Source: Candidatus Anammoxibacter sp.
GTDB lineage: Bacteria > Planctomycetota > Brocadiia > Brocadiales > Anammoxibacteraceae
Direction: 5' to 3'
Length of the DNA: 39,478 nt
NCBI GenBank assembly: GCA_021777105.1
Contig: JAIQZQ010000109.1
Location: 1-39,478, forward strand
In this document: positions 25,452 through 34,430 of the stretch, one piece after another
How positions within the stretch are numbered: position 1 is the first letter of the stretch
Layout of the letters: each line of letters starts with the position of its first letter
Made by a program: the position numbers and the translations under genes
Notes under the pieces: model-generated
What the model was told of the DNA's origin: nothing
The model's input: only the letters and a program-made list of their open reading frames with translations
The model's database searches: none

Positions 25452-27587
25452 TCAATTTAACTCAATTGCATGAACTAAAGTTGAAAAATTAATCACGGAA
25501 GATTTTTTATTCACTTTAAAGTTGGAAGTCGCTGAATAGGCTGCCCCCCTATCTTCGTCTACAGCAACAGATGAAATCGGAGCCCCGTCTATATCAACAG
25601 TTTTAAATACCTGCCCATCTGATTGTCTTATTCCTATAAATTTGCTTTTCAAGCCCTTTTTCTTGCCCCTGCCGCTTTTGCTGTTGTCAACCATGCCAAA
25701 AAGAACTGTTGACATTTTTTCGTCCAAAACAGGCGCTGCCGTTAACAAACCTTCAGTAGTGAATGGCTTTGACCATTGCAACGAACCATCCGGTTTTACA
25801 GCTTGAATAGTGGTAGTCGCTGTAGTTTTGGTTTCGCCGTCGCTTTTTCTATTTAATAAAGGAAAGTATATACTGCCGTTTGATCCCGCAACAATTACAG
25901 AACGGTTAATTAAATTAGGTTCAACAGTTCCAAACAGACCATCAAACTGTTCAGTTTCCCATTTAACATCTCCGTCTTTTTTGTCAATTGCATATAGTTT
26001 GCTTTTAAATTCAATCATCGGGCTCAGCTCTTTCTCCGCATCTCCGGATTTAGTTTTAAAACTGCTCGCCCCGACAATAATATTGCCGGAATCAGGCAGC
26101 AATACCGGAGCATGATAGACAGGCTCGTTTATATTCTTTGCCCATAAAACATTGCCATCATTTACCGACAGACCGGCTATTGACCCAAAATTAGTTGTCA
26201 TGCTGCCGGCGTTGAATTCAAGACCTATTAGATACGTAAAGTTAATAGAGCCCTGCGGATCGGCGGCGTCAAAATCAACCTGCTCAACTTCAACATTCAC
26301 GCCTACATCCGTTGAAAAATTGGCCCCCGCAACGCTAACAGTTTCAGAGTCAATCAAAACAGGCGAAGAGAAACCGATACCATGCAAAAGAGATTGCCAT
26401 TTGACTTCTCCACTTTGAGAGTTTAACGCAAACAGGGTAGTCATTTTCAACAAATCATCAATCAACGCATTTGCCGGCGCTTTAAGCTCGCCTTGTAAAT
26501 CAGTCTCCAATTTATTCACAATAGAATCAAAGCTTTCACCCTTGCCTATTGCGTCCAAAACATTGCCGGTAGCCGAGCTAATCAATTCAGCTCCGCTATC
26601 GCCTGTTTGTTTGATAGTCGTCACAACAGAACCTTGAATTTTTTCAAATGTGACAGGATTTATTGCGACCACAAACAGTATGTCTTCATTTTCATTCAAA
26701 GCCGGTTGAGCCACAACCATCATATTGCCATTGCCCACAGCCTTGCCGGGATCAAACACCCACTTTACAGAACCTGACGACGAGTCCACAGCGCAAACAA
26801 CACCGTTTATATCTTCCGTAGTAATATCCTTAAACCCCTTTGGAAACCGCGCGCTTGTAAAAAATATTGAGCCTTCAGCGCCCACAACAGGTTGCGCAGT
26901 AAATAATTCGCCGTCAAATTCCACAGGATTGGCCCATTTAGAGCCGCCGGCCTTGTCAAACGCAAACAAACGACTGTTAAATTCCCCTTTTGCCTTGTTT
27001 TTAATATCAAAATCACCGGCTATCGACGCCACAAAAACAGAACCGTCATCAAGAACCTGCGGAGGAAAAGCTATCACTCCCTCCAAACTGCCGGCAACCC
27101 ATTTTTGAAGGCCTTTTTTAGCAAGTAAACGCCTTTTGCTTCCAGACAATTCCGGATTTAATGCGTAAAGACTACTACGCGGGTTTTCAAAAAGAAAGGT
27201 TCCTTTCTTTAAATTTACTTTAAAATCAATCTCTGTTTCAGGGACAAAAACAGTTCCGGCGTTTTTATCAACAGCCGGCTCCGTTAACGAAATACCTTTA
27301 GCGTTAAACACCCATTTAAAATCTTTTGACGACTCAAAAACCGTCTCAACATTGTTTGCCTCAAAGCTTCCAGAACTAATAGCCGCGCGTTCCAACTCTT
27401 TTCTAATACGGTTTACAGGCTCAAGCGCTATTGCAATGGCTTTCTCATTGTAAAAATCCAAAATAGGCAAACTTGCCGCTTTACAAACATGCAAATTAAA
27501 ACACAGTGAACCGCAAAAAACAACAGCCGTTATCACGCCCGTAAAAGAGCATTTTATCAGCAAAGAGAAACCCCGGTTAAATATCAT
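25452..27587 (-). CDS. Exported PQQ-type beta-propeller protein
   Basis: 711 residues. A hydrophobic N-terminal stretch (CSFTGVITAVVFCGSLCFN) ending near CKAA is a signal peptide or membrane anchor. The rest consists of repeated blades of the PQQ/BamB-like type: FKWVFNAKG, SVKWVFDPGKAV, GEVKWQSLLHG, NVLWAKNINEP, GDVKWETEQF and SLQWSKPFTTEG, each followed by a strand such as APVLLPDSGNIIVGAS. There is no sign of dehydrogenase catalytic residues. It may be a scaffold or sensor in the periplasm or at the surface. CAGGAG precedes the ATG. An NHL-propeller gene lies 53 bp upstream on the same strand, so they may be co-expressed. Confidence 0.85.
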   Translation of the reverse strand: MIFNRGFSLLIKCSFTGVITAVVFCGSLCFNLHVCKAASLPILDFYNEKAIAIALEPVNRIRKELERAAISSGSFEANNVETVFESSKDFKWVFNAKGISLTEPAVDKNAGTVFVPETEIDFKVNLKKGTFLFENPRSSLYALNPELSGSKRRLLAKKGLQKWVAGSLEGVIAFPPQVLDDGSVFVASIAGDFDIKNKAKGEFNSRLFAFDKAGGSKWANPVEFDGELFTAQPVVGAEGSIFFTSARFPKGFKDITTEDINGVVCAVDSSSGSVKWVFDPGKAVGNGNMMVVAQPALNENEDILFVVAINPVTFEKIQGSVVTTIKQTGDSGAELISSATGNVLDAIGKGESFDSIVNKLETDLQGELKAPANALIDDLLKMTTLFALNSQSGEVKWQSLLHGIGFSSPVLIDSETVSVAGANFSTDVGVNVEVEQVDFDAADPQGSINFTYLIGLEFNAGSMTTNFGSIAGLSVNDGNVLWAKNINEPVYHAPVLLPDSGNIIVGASSFKTKSGDAEKELSPMIEFKSKLYAIDKKDGDVKWETEQFDGLFGTVEPNLINRSVIVAGSNGSIYFPLLNRKSDGETKTTATTTIQAVKPDGSLQWSKPFTTEGLLTAAPVLDEKMSTVLFGMVDNSKSGRGKKKGLKSKFIGIRQSDGQVFKTVDIDGAPISSVAVDEDRGAAYSATSNFKVNKKSSVINFSTLVHAIELN

Positions 27588-27640
27588 AATTTACTCCTGA
27601 ATTTTAATTTTATTAATACAAGGACAGTCACTAAAAAAAA

Positions 27641-30124
27641 CTACTCTTCTTCATTTACAATCACACGCATAACTTCGCGCAAACCAGGTTCTGCTGTAAA
27701 AACGACATCTGTTTCCCCCGGCGACAACCCGCATACGCTAAACACCGTGTTTCCTACACTGTTTGAGCGCGCGGAAGCTTGTGGGATAAACACTATATTT
27801 TCATCCGCGCTTTCAGCCGAAACATTTACTCCCGCAATAGGCTCGCCATCGCTGTTCAAAACCTTTGCAAGCACGGATCTGCACCTGATAGCCAGCCTGT
27901 CAAACGGCAGTGGAACGCTTATTTGACTGTCATTTAACACAATCGAAGCCGGAGTCGCCGCTGTCGGGACCTCGCCGCCTTCAACCTTGCGGATTCTGTT
28001 GTTATTGGTGTCCGCAATAAAAATGTTTCCGTTTTGATCAACCGCAACGCCTCCGGGAAACGCCAGCATAGCCTCAATAGCAAGCCCGCCGTCCCCTCCA
28101 AAACCCGGGGTTCCATTGCCGGCGATAGTGTTAATAACCCCATTGCCCCCAACAACCCGAATGCGGTGATTTTGAGAATCACCGATAAAAACATTTCCTG
28201 ATTCATCAGCAAACACACCCGAAGGCAATGCAAGGAAAGCGTCTTTAGCCAACCCGCCGTCTCCTCCAAATCCCTCGCCGACAATGCCTCCGCCGTTGCC
28301 TGTTCCGGCAACGGTGGATATTATTCCTCCCTCGTTTACCTTGCGTATTACATGTCCGGTTTGATCCGCAATATAAATGTTTCCCGAGCTGTCTCCATGA
28401 ACGCTTATTGGAAACCCCAGGTCTGCGTTAACGGCGAGGCCGCCGTTGCCGCTTATATTGCCGGCAACACCGCTATTTCCGCTACCTGCAAAAGCTCTAA
28501 TAATACCGTCCAGTCCTACCTTTCTAACAACATGAGCCCTGGGCTCGGCGATAAATATATTCCCCTCGCTATCAACAAACACGCCTTCCGGGTCAAGCAA
28601 TGAGGTGTCAACCGCCAATCCGCCGTCTGATCCCAACCCGGCCCCGCCATTGCCGGCCACCGTTGTTATTATGCCTTCAGTATCTACTTTGCGAATTCGA
28701 TGGTTAAAATTATCAGCAATAAAAATATTGCCCGCCCCATCCACATAAACGCTTCTGGGAAAGTTTAATGAAGCTTCAACCGCCGGCCCGCCGTCGCCGC
28801 CAAATTCAGCCCTGCCGCTTCCGGCCACGGTTGTAACCATACCGTTTGCGTCAACTTTGCGAACCCGATTGTTTTTAGTATCAGCCACATATATATTGCC
28901 GGCGTTATCAATCGCAATGGATTCCGGCTCATTCACTGACGCATCAATCGCAAGGCCGTCCCCTCCAAATCCTTCCACGCCGTTTCCCGCCACTGTTGTA
29001 ATTATACCTTCGGCGTTTACCTTACGAATGCGGTTATTCACGCTATCGGCAATGAATATGTTCTCGGCGCCGTCAACAAACACTCCGGAAGGCAAAGCCA
29101 AAAAAGCGTCCGTCGCCGGCCCGCCGTCGCCTCCAAAACCTTCGCCGACAACGCCGCCGCCCCTGCCGTTGCCCGCGACAGTGGTTATTATTCCATCAGC
29201 GTCAACCTTGCGCACAACATGTTTGAGTTGATCAACAATATAAACATTGCCGTTATTTGCAAACACGCCTATGGGAAAACCAATCGCGGCGTCAACCGCA
29301 AGCCCGCCGTCTCCGTTTGCTTCCCCTGTAATCCCGGAGTCTCCGTTGCCGGCAATTGTTGTTATTACTCCGTCAACGCCAACCTTGCGCACTTTATGCG
29401 CTCTAGTGTCGGCAATAAAAATATTGCCGTTTTCGTCAACAAAAACACCTTCCGGATCCGCCACGGAAGTCTCCGTGGCAAGGCCTCCGTCAGGGCCGAA
29501 ATTTGCGCCGCCGTTGCCCGCCACCGTGGTTATTATGCCTTCCGGATTTATTTTACGAACACGATGATTTGTAACGTCGGTTACAAAAACATTTCCGGCT
29601 CCGTCCACTGCAATGCCTAACGGCGAAGCTAAAGACGCTTCCACGGCCAACCCGCCGTCCCCGGCAAAAACAGTGTCTCCGTTGCCGGCTATAGTGCTTA
29701 TTACCCCTTCTACGCTAATTCTCCGCGCGCGATTATTCTCTTTGTCGGATATGTACAAGTTGCCCGCGGCATCGAGAGCTATCCCAACCGGAGAATTAAG
29801 CGAGGCTTGAGTTGCCGGCCCTCCATCTCCGCTGAAACCGGCCTGCCCGTTGCCTGCGATTGTTGTGATATTGCCGTTAACGTCTATCTTGCGAATACGA
29901 TTGTTGCCGGTGTCCACAATAAATATGTTGCCCGCGCCGTCAACAGCCACCCCGGAAGGATTTGACATTTGCGCTTCAATAGCCAATACCGGATTATCGC
30001 CGCCAAAGCCGGCGCTGCCGTTGCCAACCACCGTGGTTATGATGCCCTGAGCAAAAAGCGCGGATTGTTGGCCGGCGCATAAAACAGCTAAAAACAAAAA
30101 AATACATCCTAAATACTTTCTCAT
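27641..30124 (-). CDS. Exported NHL-repeat protein with C-terminal Ig-like domain
   Basis: 827 residues. Signal peptide MRKYLGCIFLFLAVLCAGQQ to ALFAQ. Residues ~27-718 contain 12 NHL units of the form GIITTVAGNG...FGGDGG..A.L..P.GVAVDGAGNIFIADT.NNRIRKV. Units 3-7 (~141-428) and 8-12 (~429-718) are a duplicated five-unit block. Twelve blades would build two six-bladed propellers. Residues ~725-827 resemble an invasin-type bacterial Ig-like domain (LAKVLNSDGEPIAGVNVSAE). It is probably periplasmic, surface-bound or secreted. AAGGAGA precedes the ATG. A PQQ-propeller gene is downstream. Confidence 0.92.
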   Translation of the reverse strand: MRKYLGCIFLFLAVLCAGQQSALFAQGIITTVVGNGSAGFGGDNPVLAIEAQMSNPSGVAVDGAGNIFIVDTGNNRIRKIDVNGNITTIAGNGQAGFSGDGGPATQASLNSPVGIALDAAGNLYISDKENNRARRISVEGVISTIAGNGDTVFAGDGGLAVEASLASPLGIAVDGAGNVFVTDVTNHRVRKINPEGIITTVAGNGGANFGPDGGLATETSVADPEGVFVDENGNIFIADTRAHKVRKVGVDGVITTIAGNGDSGITGEANGDGGLAVDAAIGFPIGVFANNGNVYIVDQLKHVVRKVDADGIITTVAGNGRGGGVVGEGFGGDGGPATDAFLALPSGVFVDGAENIFIADSVNNRIRKVNAEGIITTVAGNGVEGFGGDGLAIDASVNEPESIAIDNAGNIYVADTKNNRVRKVDANGMVTTVAGSGRAEFGGDGGPAVEASLNFPRSVYVDGAGNIFIADNFNHRIRKVDTEGIITTVAGNGGAGLGSDGGLAVDTSLLDPEGVFVDSEGNIFIAEPRAHVVRKVGLDGIIRAFAGSGNSGVAGNISGNGGLAVNADLGFPISVHGDSSGNIYIADQTGHVIRKVNEGGIISTVAGTGNGGGIVGEGFGGDGGLAKDAFLALPSGVFADESGNVFIGDSQNHRIRVVGGNGVINTIAGNGTPGFGGDGGLAIEAMLAFPGGVAVDQNGNIFIADTNNNRIRKVEGGEVPTAATPASIVLNDSQISVPLPFDRLAIRCRSVLAKVLNSDGEPIAGVNVSAESADENIVFIPQASARSNSVGNTVFSVCGLSPGETDVVFTAEPGLREVMRVIVNEEE

Positions 30125-30155
30125 TTTGCCAATCTCCTTAAAATAAAAGATTTAC

Positions 30156-31253
30156 TTATAAACTCATCATTGAATGGTACGCCTTTTCCGAAATTTCAGA
30201 CCAACTGGAAACATCTTTTTGAAATTTGCTGTATGATTCATAAACCTTTTTGCTCATAGCGTCTTTAGCCGTCATCTCATCTATCACTTCGTAAGTAAAT
30301 TTTTTGAATGATTTAAGAATCTCATCCGGAAATTTCTTAAGCTGAATATTATGCCCAACCGTCAACTTTTGTAGATAAGTATTGTTTCGTGATTCAAATT
30401 CCGACAACATCCACATATTTGCCCTGTATGCCGCGGTCTTGATAATAGTTTGCAATTCCGCCGGCAATTTTTCAAACGCCCTCTTATTTATAAACAGCTC
30501 AATTGCGGCTGACGGCTCCTGCCAGCCCGGATAGTAATAATATTTGGCTGTTTTGTAAAACCCCATAAGGTAATCATGATACGGCCCTACCCACTCAGCT
30601 GCGTCTATTACACCACGCTCAAGGTTCATATATATCTCGCTGCCGACAGACAGAACAACCGTGCCCCCTGCTTTGGCAATTACCTTGCCTCCAAGGCCCG
30701 GTATTCGCATTTTCAGTCCTTTTATATCGCTTATTGAATTTATCTCTTTGTTAAACCAACCGCCCATTTGAACGCCTGTATTGCCTATGGGCATTGATAT
30801 TAAATTGAATGGAGCGTAAAGCTCGTTCCAAAGTTTTAATCCGTCGCCTGCATAAAACCACGCGTTTGTTTGCTGCGCGGTCATACCAAACGGCACTGCT
30901 GTAAAAAACTGAGCCGCCGGAGCTTTGCCCGACCAAAAATATGGAGTTCCGTGCCCCATCTCCACCATGCCCTGGCTTACCGCGTCAAAAGCCTGCAATG
31001 CCGGAACAAGCTCGCCGCCTCCATACACCTGTATCCTAAGCCTTCCGCCGGACATCTCATCAATTAATTTAGCCAGCATATCCGCCCCCTCCCCTAACAA
31101 CGGGGAATGCGGCGGCCATGCAGTGGTCATTTTCCAGTTTAAATTTTTACCGGCATGAACAGCCGGGGCGCCAAACGCCAAAGCCGTTCCTGTGGCGGCA
31201 ACAGTGGTCAAAGCCGCTTTTTTCAAAAATTTCCTGCGTTTATTTTGAGTCAT
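30156..31253 (-). CDS. TRAP transporter solute-binding protein (DctP), Tat signal
   Basis: 365 residues from ATG 31253; ACGGGG lies 6 bp upstream, whereas ATG 31259 directly abuts it. The N-terminus KRRKFLKKAALTTVAATGTA has a twin-arginine signal ending near AVHAG. The mature part, LNWKMTTAWPPHSPLLGEGA, GGRLRIQVYGGGEL, GLKMRIPGLGGKVIAKAGGT and DAAEWVGPYHD, is typical of DctP proteins of the TakP/keto-acid branch. It would bind an organic acid in the periplasm. No DctQ or DctM membrane gene is adjacent, so the transporter partners must be elsewhere. Confidence 0.93.
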   Translation of the reverse strand: MTQNKRRKFLKKAALTTVAATGTALAFGAPAVHAGKNLNWKMTTAWPPHSPLLGEGADMLAKLIDEMSGGRLRIQVYGGGELVPALQAFDAVSQGMVEMGHGTPYFWSGKAPAAQFFTAVPFGMTAQQTNAWFYAGDGLKLWNELYAPFNLISMPIGNTGVQMGGWFNKEINSISDIKGLKMRIPGLGGKVIAKAGGTVVLSVGSEIYMNLERGVIDAAEWVGPYHDYLMGFYKTAKYYYYPGWQEPSAAIELFINKRAFEKLPAELQTIIKTAAYRANMWMLSEFESRNNTYLQKLTVGHNIQLKKFPDEILKSFKKFTYEVIDEMTAKDAMSKKVYESYSKFQKDVSSWSEISEKAYHSMMSL

Positions 31254-31421
31254 AATCATCCCCGTTTAGTTGATTGAACTGTATATATATTTATGATGGT
31301 TGCATCATGCAAAGTGTAAATATAAATCAGCATTGTATAACATTTAATCGTATTATAATATGAATAATTTGAAGTTTTTGCTGACAATTGTATTTTCCTT
31401 AAATGGAGGATCTATTTGACC

Positions 31422-31482
31422 AAAAAAAAAGCGCAAATAACTAAAACCAAAATAAATTTGTTTAGTCATTTGCGCTTTTTTT
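31422..31482 (-). terminator. Bidirectional intrinsic terminator
   Basis: GCGCAAATAACTA (31431-31443) pairs with TAGTCATTTGCGC (31463-31475), with one mismatch; nine A precede and seven T follow, so it can end transcription on both strands. On the minus strand it terminates the flagellar rod-type gene, 85 bp after its stop. The remainder of the 31254-31567 gap shows no other gene I can support. Confidence 0.85.
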
Positions 31483-31567
31483 AGTTTGACAACATTTAAA
31501 ATGTTGAATTTACGTTTAGGGTATACAGCCTAATTTAAAATCCATAATTCAAAATCTAAAATTTCTA

Positions 31568-31912
31568 CTAAGCAAGCACATCTAAAAGTTCGCCCTCACG
31601 CTCAATAACGCTCTTTAAAGCAGTCAAATTAGCGGTAAATTGATGTCCTCCAACAATCTGAGTGACAAATTCATCAGCAATGTTAACGTTTGACGTCTCA
31701 ATCCTTTTGCCGTTTTCAAACTTGACGCCGGTTGCCCCATCTCTGCTTTTTGACACGCTAACATCAACCCCGCCGTTCTCGCCTTCACTCAATGTAACCG
31801 CGTCTTTTTTAAAGCCGGCAGTGTTGCTGTTGGCAATATTGTTTGCTGATACATTTAAGACTTTTGACGCCGCCAGCAAGCCGCTTTGTGATATTCCAAT
31901 TGAAGATATCAT
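31568..31912 (-). CDS. Flagellar basal-body rod/hook-family protein, short
   Basis: 114 residues. The N-terminal SQSGLLAASKVLNVSANNIANSNTAGFKKD matches the rod/hook N-domain (FlgB/FlgC/FlgE/FlgG type), and the C-terminal NIADEFVTQIVGGHQFTANL matches the rod C-domain. The central domain is almost absent, as in the smallest rod proteins; FlgC is usually ~135-145 residues. Rod proteins are exported by the flagellar type III apparatus. AAGGG lies 7 bp before the ATG. No other flagellar gene is in the window and a terminator follows, so it is a lone gene, perhaps a paralogue. Confidence 0.8.
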   Translation of the reverse strand: MISSIGISQSGLLAASKVLNVSANNIANSNTAGFKKDAVTLSEGENGGVDVSVSKSRDGATGVKFENGKRIETSNVNIADEFVTQIVGGHQFTANLTALKSVIEREGELLDVLA

Positions 31913-32150
31913 AATAATGCCCTTAAAGTTAACGCTATAAAAATTTAGTCAAACATATTAATATTATAATGCTTAAATAAGTATTGAACAAGCTGGAAAA
32001 ACAACAATTAACAATGCCTCGCTTAACATTCTCAAAAAAAGCCTATACCCTATTTTCGGCATGTTTTTTAGTTTTTTAAGTAATATCTGAACAATGTTTT
32101 TAATAAATATTCAACTCGCGGATGCGCCACCCTGTGTTACGCTATTTTGA

Positions 32151-32178
32151 TTGACAACTTCTCAACCATGGTTATACT
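32151..32178 (+). promoter_or_regulatory. Promoter with internal palindrome, predicted leaderless transcript
   Basis: TTGACA (32151-32156), a 16-bp spacer and TATACT (32173-32178) predict a transcription start at about 32185, which is the A of the antitoxin ATG. No Shine-Dalgarno is present. AACCATGGTT (32164-32173), a perfect 10-bp palindrome between the boxes, is a likely operator for autoregulation. The rest of 31913-32150 shows no gene. Confidence 0.6.
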
Positions 32179-32184
32179 TTTGGT

Positions 32185-32421
32185 ATGAAAACTGCAATTT
32201 CAATATCAGATTCTATTTTCCAAGCCGCAGAGAAACATGCGAAACGTATGCGTAAATCGCGTAGTCAGATTTTTTCTGAAGCAATGGCTGAATATCTGGA
32301 GAGGCACACGCCGGATGAAATCACCAGAATGATGAACGAGACACTTGATTCAATCGGAGATTTCGACAACTCTTTTGCGCAAAATGCGTCTCAAACTTTG
32401 CTGAGGCGTAGTGAATGGTAG
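32185..32421 (+). CDS. Ribbon-helix-helix antitoxin (MazE/CopG-like)
   Basis: 78 residues. MKTAISISDSIFQAAEKHAK and RMRKSRSQIFSEAMAEYLER form the ribbon-helix-helix DNA-binding domain; the acidic/helical C-terminus (DEITRMMNETLDSIGDFDNS) would bind the toxin. This is the MazE-type antitoxin that precedes MazF/PemK toxins. The toxin start codon overlaps its stop (ATGGTAG), but the toxin is only a stub here. It therefore appears to be an orphan antitoxin that may still repress its own promoter. Confidence 0.9.
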   Translation: MKTAISISDSIFQAAEKHAKRMRKSRSQIFSEAMAEYLERHTPDEITRMMNETLDSIGDFDNSFAQNASQTLLRRSEW

Positions 32422-32471
32422 AAATCCGGCAAGGCAAGGCCTTATATTTCGGCTTTACTTTCAAGCGGTAA
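32415..32471 (+). pseudogene. MazF/PemK-like toxin remnant
   Basis: The ATG at 32415 overlaps the antitoxin stop codon and opens a frame for MVEIRQGKALYFGFTFKR, then a stop at 32469. MVEIRQG is the usual start of MazF-family endoribonucleases, which run to ~110 residues. The last ten codons lie in the 3' end of the opposite-strand kinase gene, so the toxin is cut off by a junction near 32436-32441. The remnant cannot be active. Confidence 0.7.
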
Positions 32472-34190
32472 AGATATGGTAAACTTCGTTCCATTGCCCG
32501 GCTCGCTTTCCACATTTATAGAGCCGTTATGCAAAATAGCAATATGTTTTACAATTGAAAGCCCCAACCCCGTGCCGCCAAGTTTTCTGGACCGGGATTT
32601 GTCCACCACGTAAAACCGCTCAAATATGCGGTTAATATCATCTCTTGGCACGCCTATGCCTGTGTCGGCGATTTCAATAAACGCCTTGGCAGCGTCCGTT
32701 GTTAGAGAAATCTTTATAGCTCCATTCTCAGTGTATTTAATAGCGTTATCCAGAAGATTTATAAACATCTGCTCAAGTTTAAAGCTGTCGGCGCTAATAA
32801 TTGCGTTTCTGTTTACCGTCTCAAGTTTAAACGTTAACCCGTTGTCCCTGATTCTCTGTTCAAACATCTTCATAACATTTGCCAGCAGAACGACCAGATC
32901 AACATCATCCCTGTTCAATTCCAGCTTTGTCTCCTCCAGTTCCGAAAGCAGCAGCAAATCGTTTACAATGTTCACCAGCCTGTCAGTGTGCTTTTTAATA
33001 ATATCGAGATAATATTTATGTCTCTCCTCAACCTCGTCATCCAGCGTCTCTACAAACCCTTTAATGGCGGTAAGAGGGGTGCGCAACTCGTGCGAAACAT
33101 TAACAACAAAATCCTTCTTTATCTTTTCAAGGTTTTTTGTCTCAGTCATATCATGCAATACCAGCACAACCTCTTGTTTTGAAGCTATAAACGCCCCGCC
33201 GCATAGAAAAACACTTTCATTAAGCTCAACCTCTTCCGTCAAGTTCGCCTTTTGATCAAATATCTTCTTTATCAAGCCGCAAAGGCCGAAGCCCCTTAAA
33301 ATTTCATAATAAAATGAACCCACGGCGCGCTCATTATTAACAACCTTCATAAAGCTGTCGTTACAAAGCATAACCTTGCCCTCTTTATTGATAACAACAA
33401 GTCCCGCCTGAATAGATGATATAATGCCGGCAAGTTCGTCTTTTTTCAGAGAGAGGTCTGTAAAAAGCGACTCCACCTTTTCCGTCATTGTATTAAAACT
33501 ATCGGCAAGCCCTTTTATCTCCCCCCGGCTTTTTAGAAAAACCCTTGCGGTAAAATCGCCCGACGCCACCTGTTGCGCGCCAATCACAAGTTTTTTTATC
33601 GGATTTGACAAATTTCTTGAAAAAAGCAACGCTATAATAAGCGAAACGCTTACAACAGCAATAGCAATATAAATAATCCTGGTTTTAATGTTTCCCGTTA
33701 AAGAGTTTATATCGCTTAAAAACAGGCTTACCCTAAGCGTTCCCAGCAAATTGCCCCCTTTTTCAAGCGGCATTGCCACATACAACATCTCCTCTTTTAG
33801 CGTAGCGCTATAACGCAGGGATTTACCGATTTTACCGTCTAAAGCCTCTAATATTTCAGGCCTGTTTTTATGATTTTCCATCAGCCCTGGATCTTTTTCC
33901 GAATCAGCAAGAGGTTTGCCCTGCGTATCAACAATAGTTATTCGCGTTTCAAGCTCTTTGCCCAACTTTTTAACAAACAGATCAAGTTCCTTAAACCGCC
34001 CATCATCCAGCAAAGGCGCAATTTGCAAACTCAAAACAACTCCAAGATTCTTCAGGTTGCCGGTAAGACTATCAATATAATACCCCTTTATCGCCTTAAA
34101 TGAGAAAAGCAGGGTCAGAGTAACCAGCAAAACGGTTATAAAAAAATAACCCCCAAATATCCTGGCAAATATAGTAACGCCTTTTTTCAT
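32442..34190 (-). CDS. PhoR-type sensor histidine kinase
   Basis: 582 residues, inner membrane. Helix 1 (~12-32) and helix 2 (~171-191) bracket a ~140-residue periplasmic sensor; HAMP ~192-245; PAS ~252-350 (IQAGLVVINKEGKVMLCNDS); then the kinase core with H367 in NVSHELRTPLTAIKGF, N-box NLLDNAIKYTEN, DTGIGVP, FERFYVVDKSRSR and GTGLGLSIVKH. This domain order is that of PhoR/ResE/VicK. No response regulator is adjacent in either direction, so its partner cannot be named. Its 3' end overlaps the toxin remnant. Confidence 0.92.
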   Translation of the reverse strand: MKKGVTIFARIFGGYFFITVLLVTLTLLFSFKAIKGYYIDSLTGNLKNLGVVLSLQIAPLLDDGRFKELDLFVKKLGKELETRITIVDTQGKPLADSEKDPGLMENHKNRPEILEALDGKIGKSLRYSATLKEEMLYVAMPLEKGGNLLGTLRVSLFLSDINSLTGNIKTRIIYIAIAVVSVSLIIALLFSRNLSNPIKKLVIGAQQVASGDFTARVFLKSRGEIKGLADSFNTMTEKVESLFTDLSLKKDELAGIISSIQAGLVVINKEGKVMLCNDSFMKVVNNERAVGSFYYEILRGFGLCGLIKKIFDQKANLTEEVELNESVFLCGGAFIASKQEVVLVLHDMTETKNLEKIKKDFVVNVSHELRTPLTAIKGFVETLDDEVEERHKYYLDIIKKHTDRLVNIVNDLLLLSELEETKLELNRDDVDLVVLLANVMKMFEQRIRDNGLTFKLETVNRNAIISADSFKLEQMFINLLDNAIKYTENGAIKISLTTDAAKAFIEIADTGIGVPRDDINRIFERFYVVDKSRSRKLGGTGLGLSIVKHIAILHNGSINVESEPGNGTKFTISLPLESKAEI

Positions 34191-34293
34191 ATTTTCTTAT
34201 TTCATAAAAAATTCAAACCAAACTCGCGCGGACAAACCGCTAAAGTAAAAAAACAAAACCAAAGGTTACACAGATTAAAAAGCAAAAGCATAG

Positions 34294-34330
34294 AACACGG
34301 ATGACACGGATTACGCGGATTTACACGGTT
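34294..34330 (+). repeat. ACACGGAT short direct repeats
   Basis: ACACGGATG, ACACGGATT, ACGCGGATTT and ACACGG follow one another. The gap 34191-34532 holds these, the CCCCTCT hairpin at 34400 and no gene I can support. Confidence 0.6.
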
Positions 34331-34392
34331 AAAGGCAAAAGCTGTACCATAAACGTACCCATAACTTTAAGCGCCGGAGCAAACAACAACAA

Positions 34393-34430
34393 ACAACCTC
34401 CCCTCTAAAAAGAGGGGAACGAGGGGTGTG
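34393..34430 (-). repeat. CCCCTCT hairpin repeat, copy 2
   Basis: CCCCTCT (34400-34406) pairs with AGAGGGG (34411-34417) around AAAA, followed by GAGGGGTGTGTA. The reverse complement matches 2902-2940. It lies 100 bp past the toxin gene end on the minus strand. Confidence 0.6.

Noticed and set aside
31416..31484. 22-codon ORF from TTG 31416 with TGGAGGA 5 bp upstream
   Set aside because: It lies exactly over the bidirectional terminator hairpin and its A and T runs, which explain the sequence; the peptide is Lys/Thr-rich and unconvincing.
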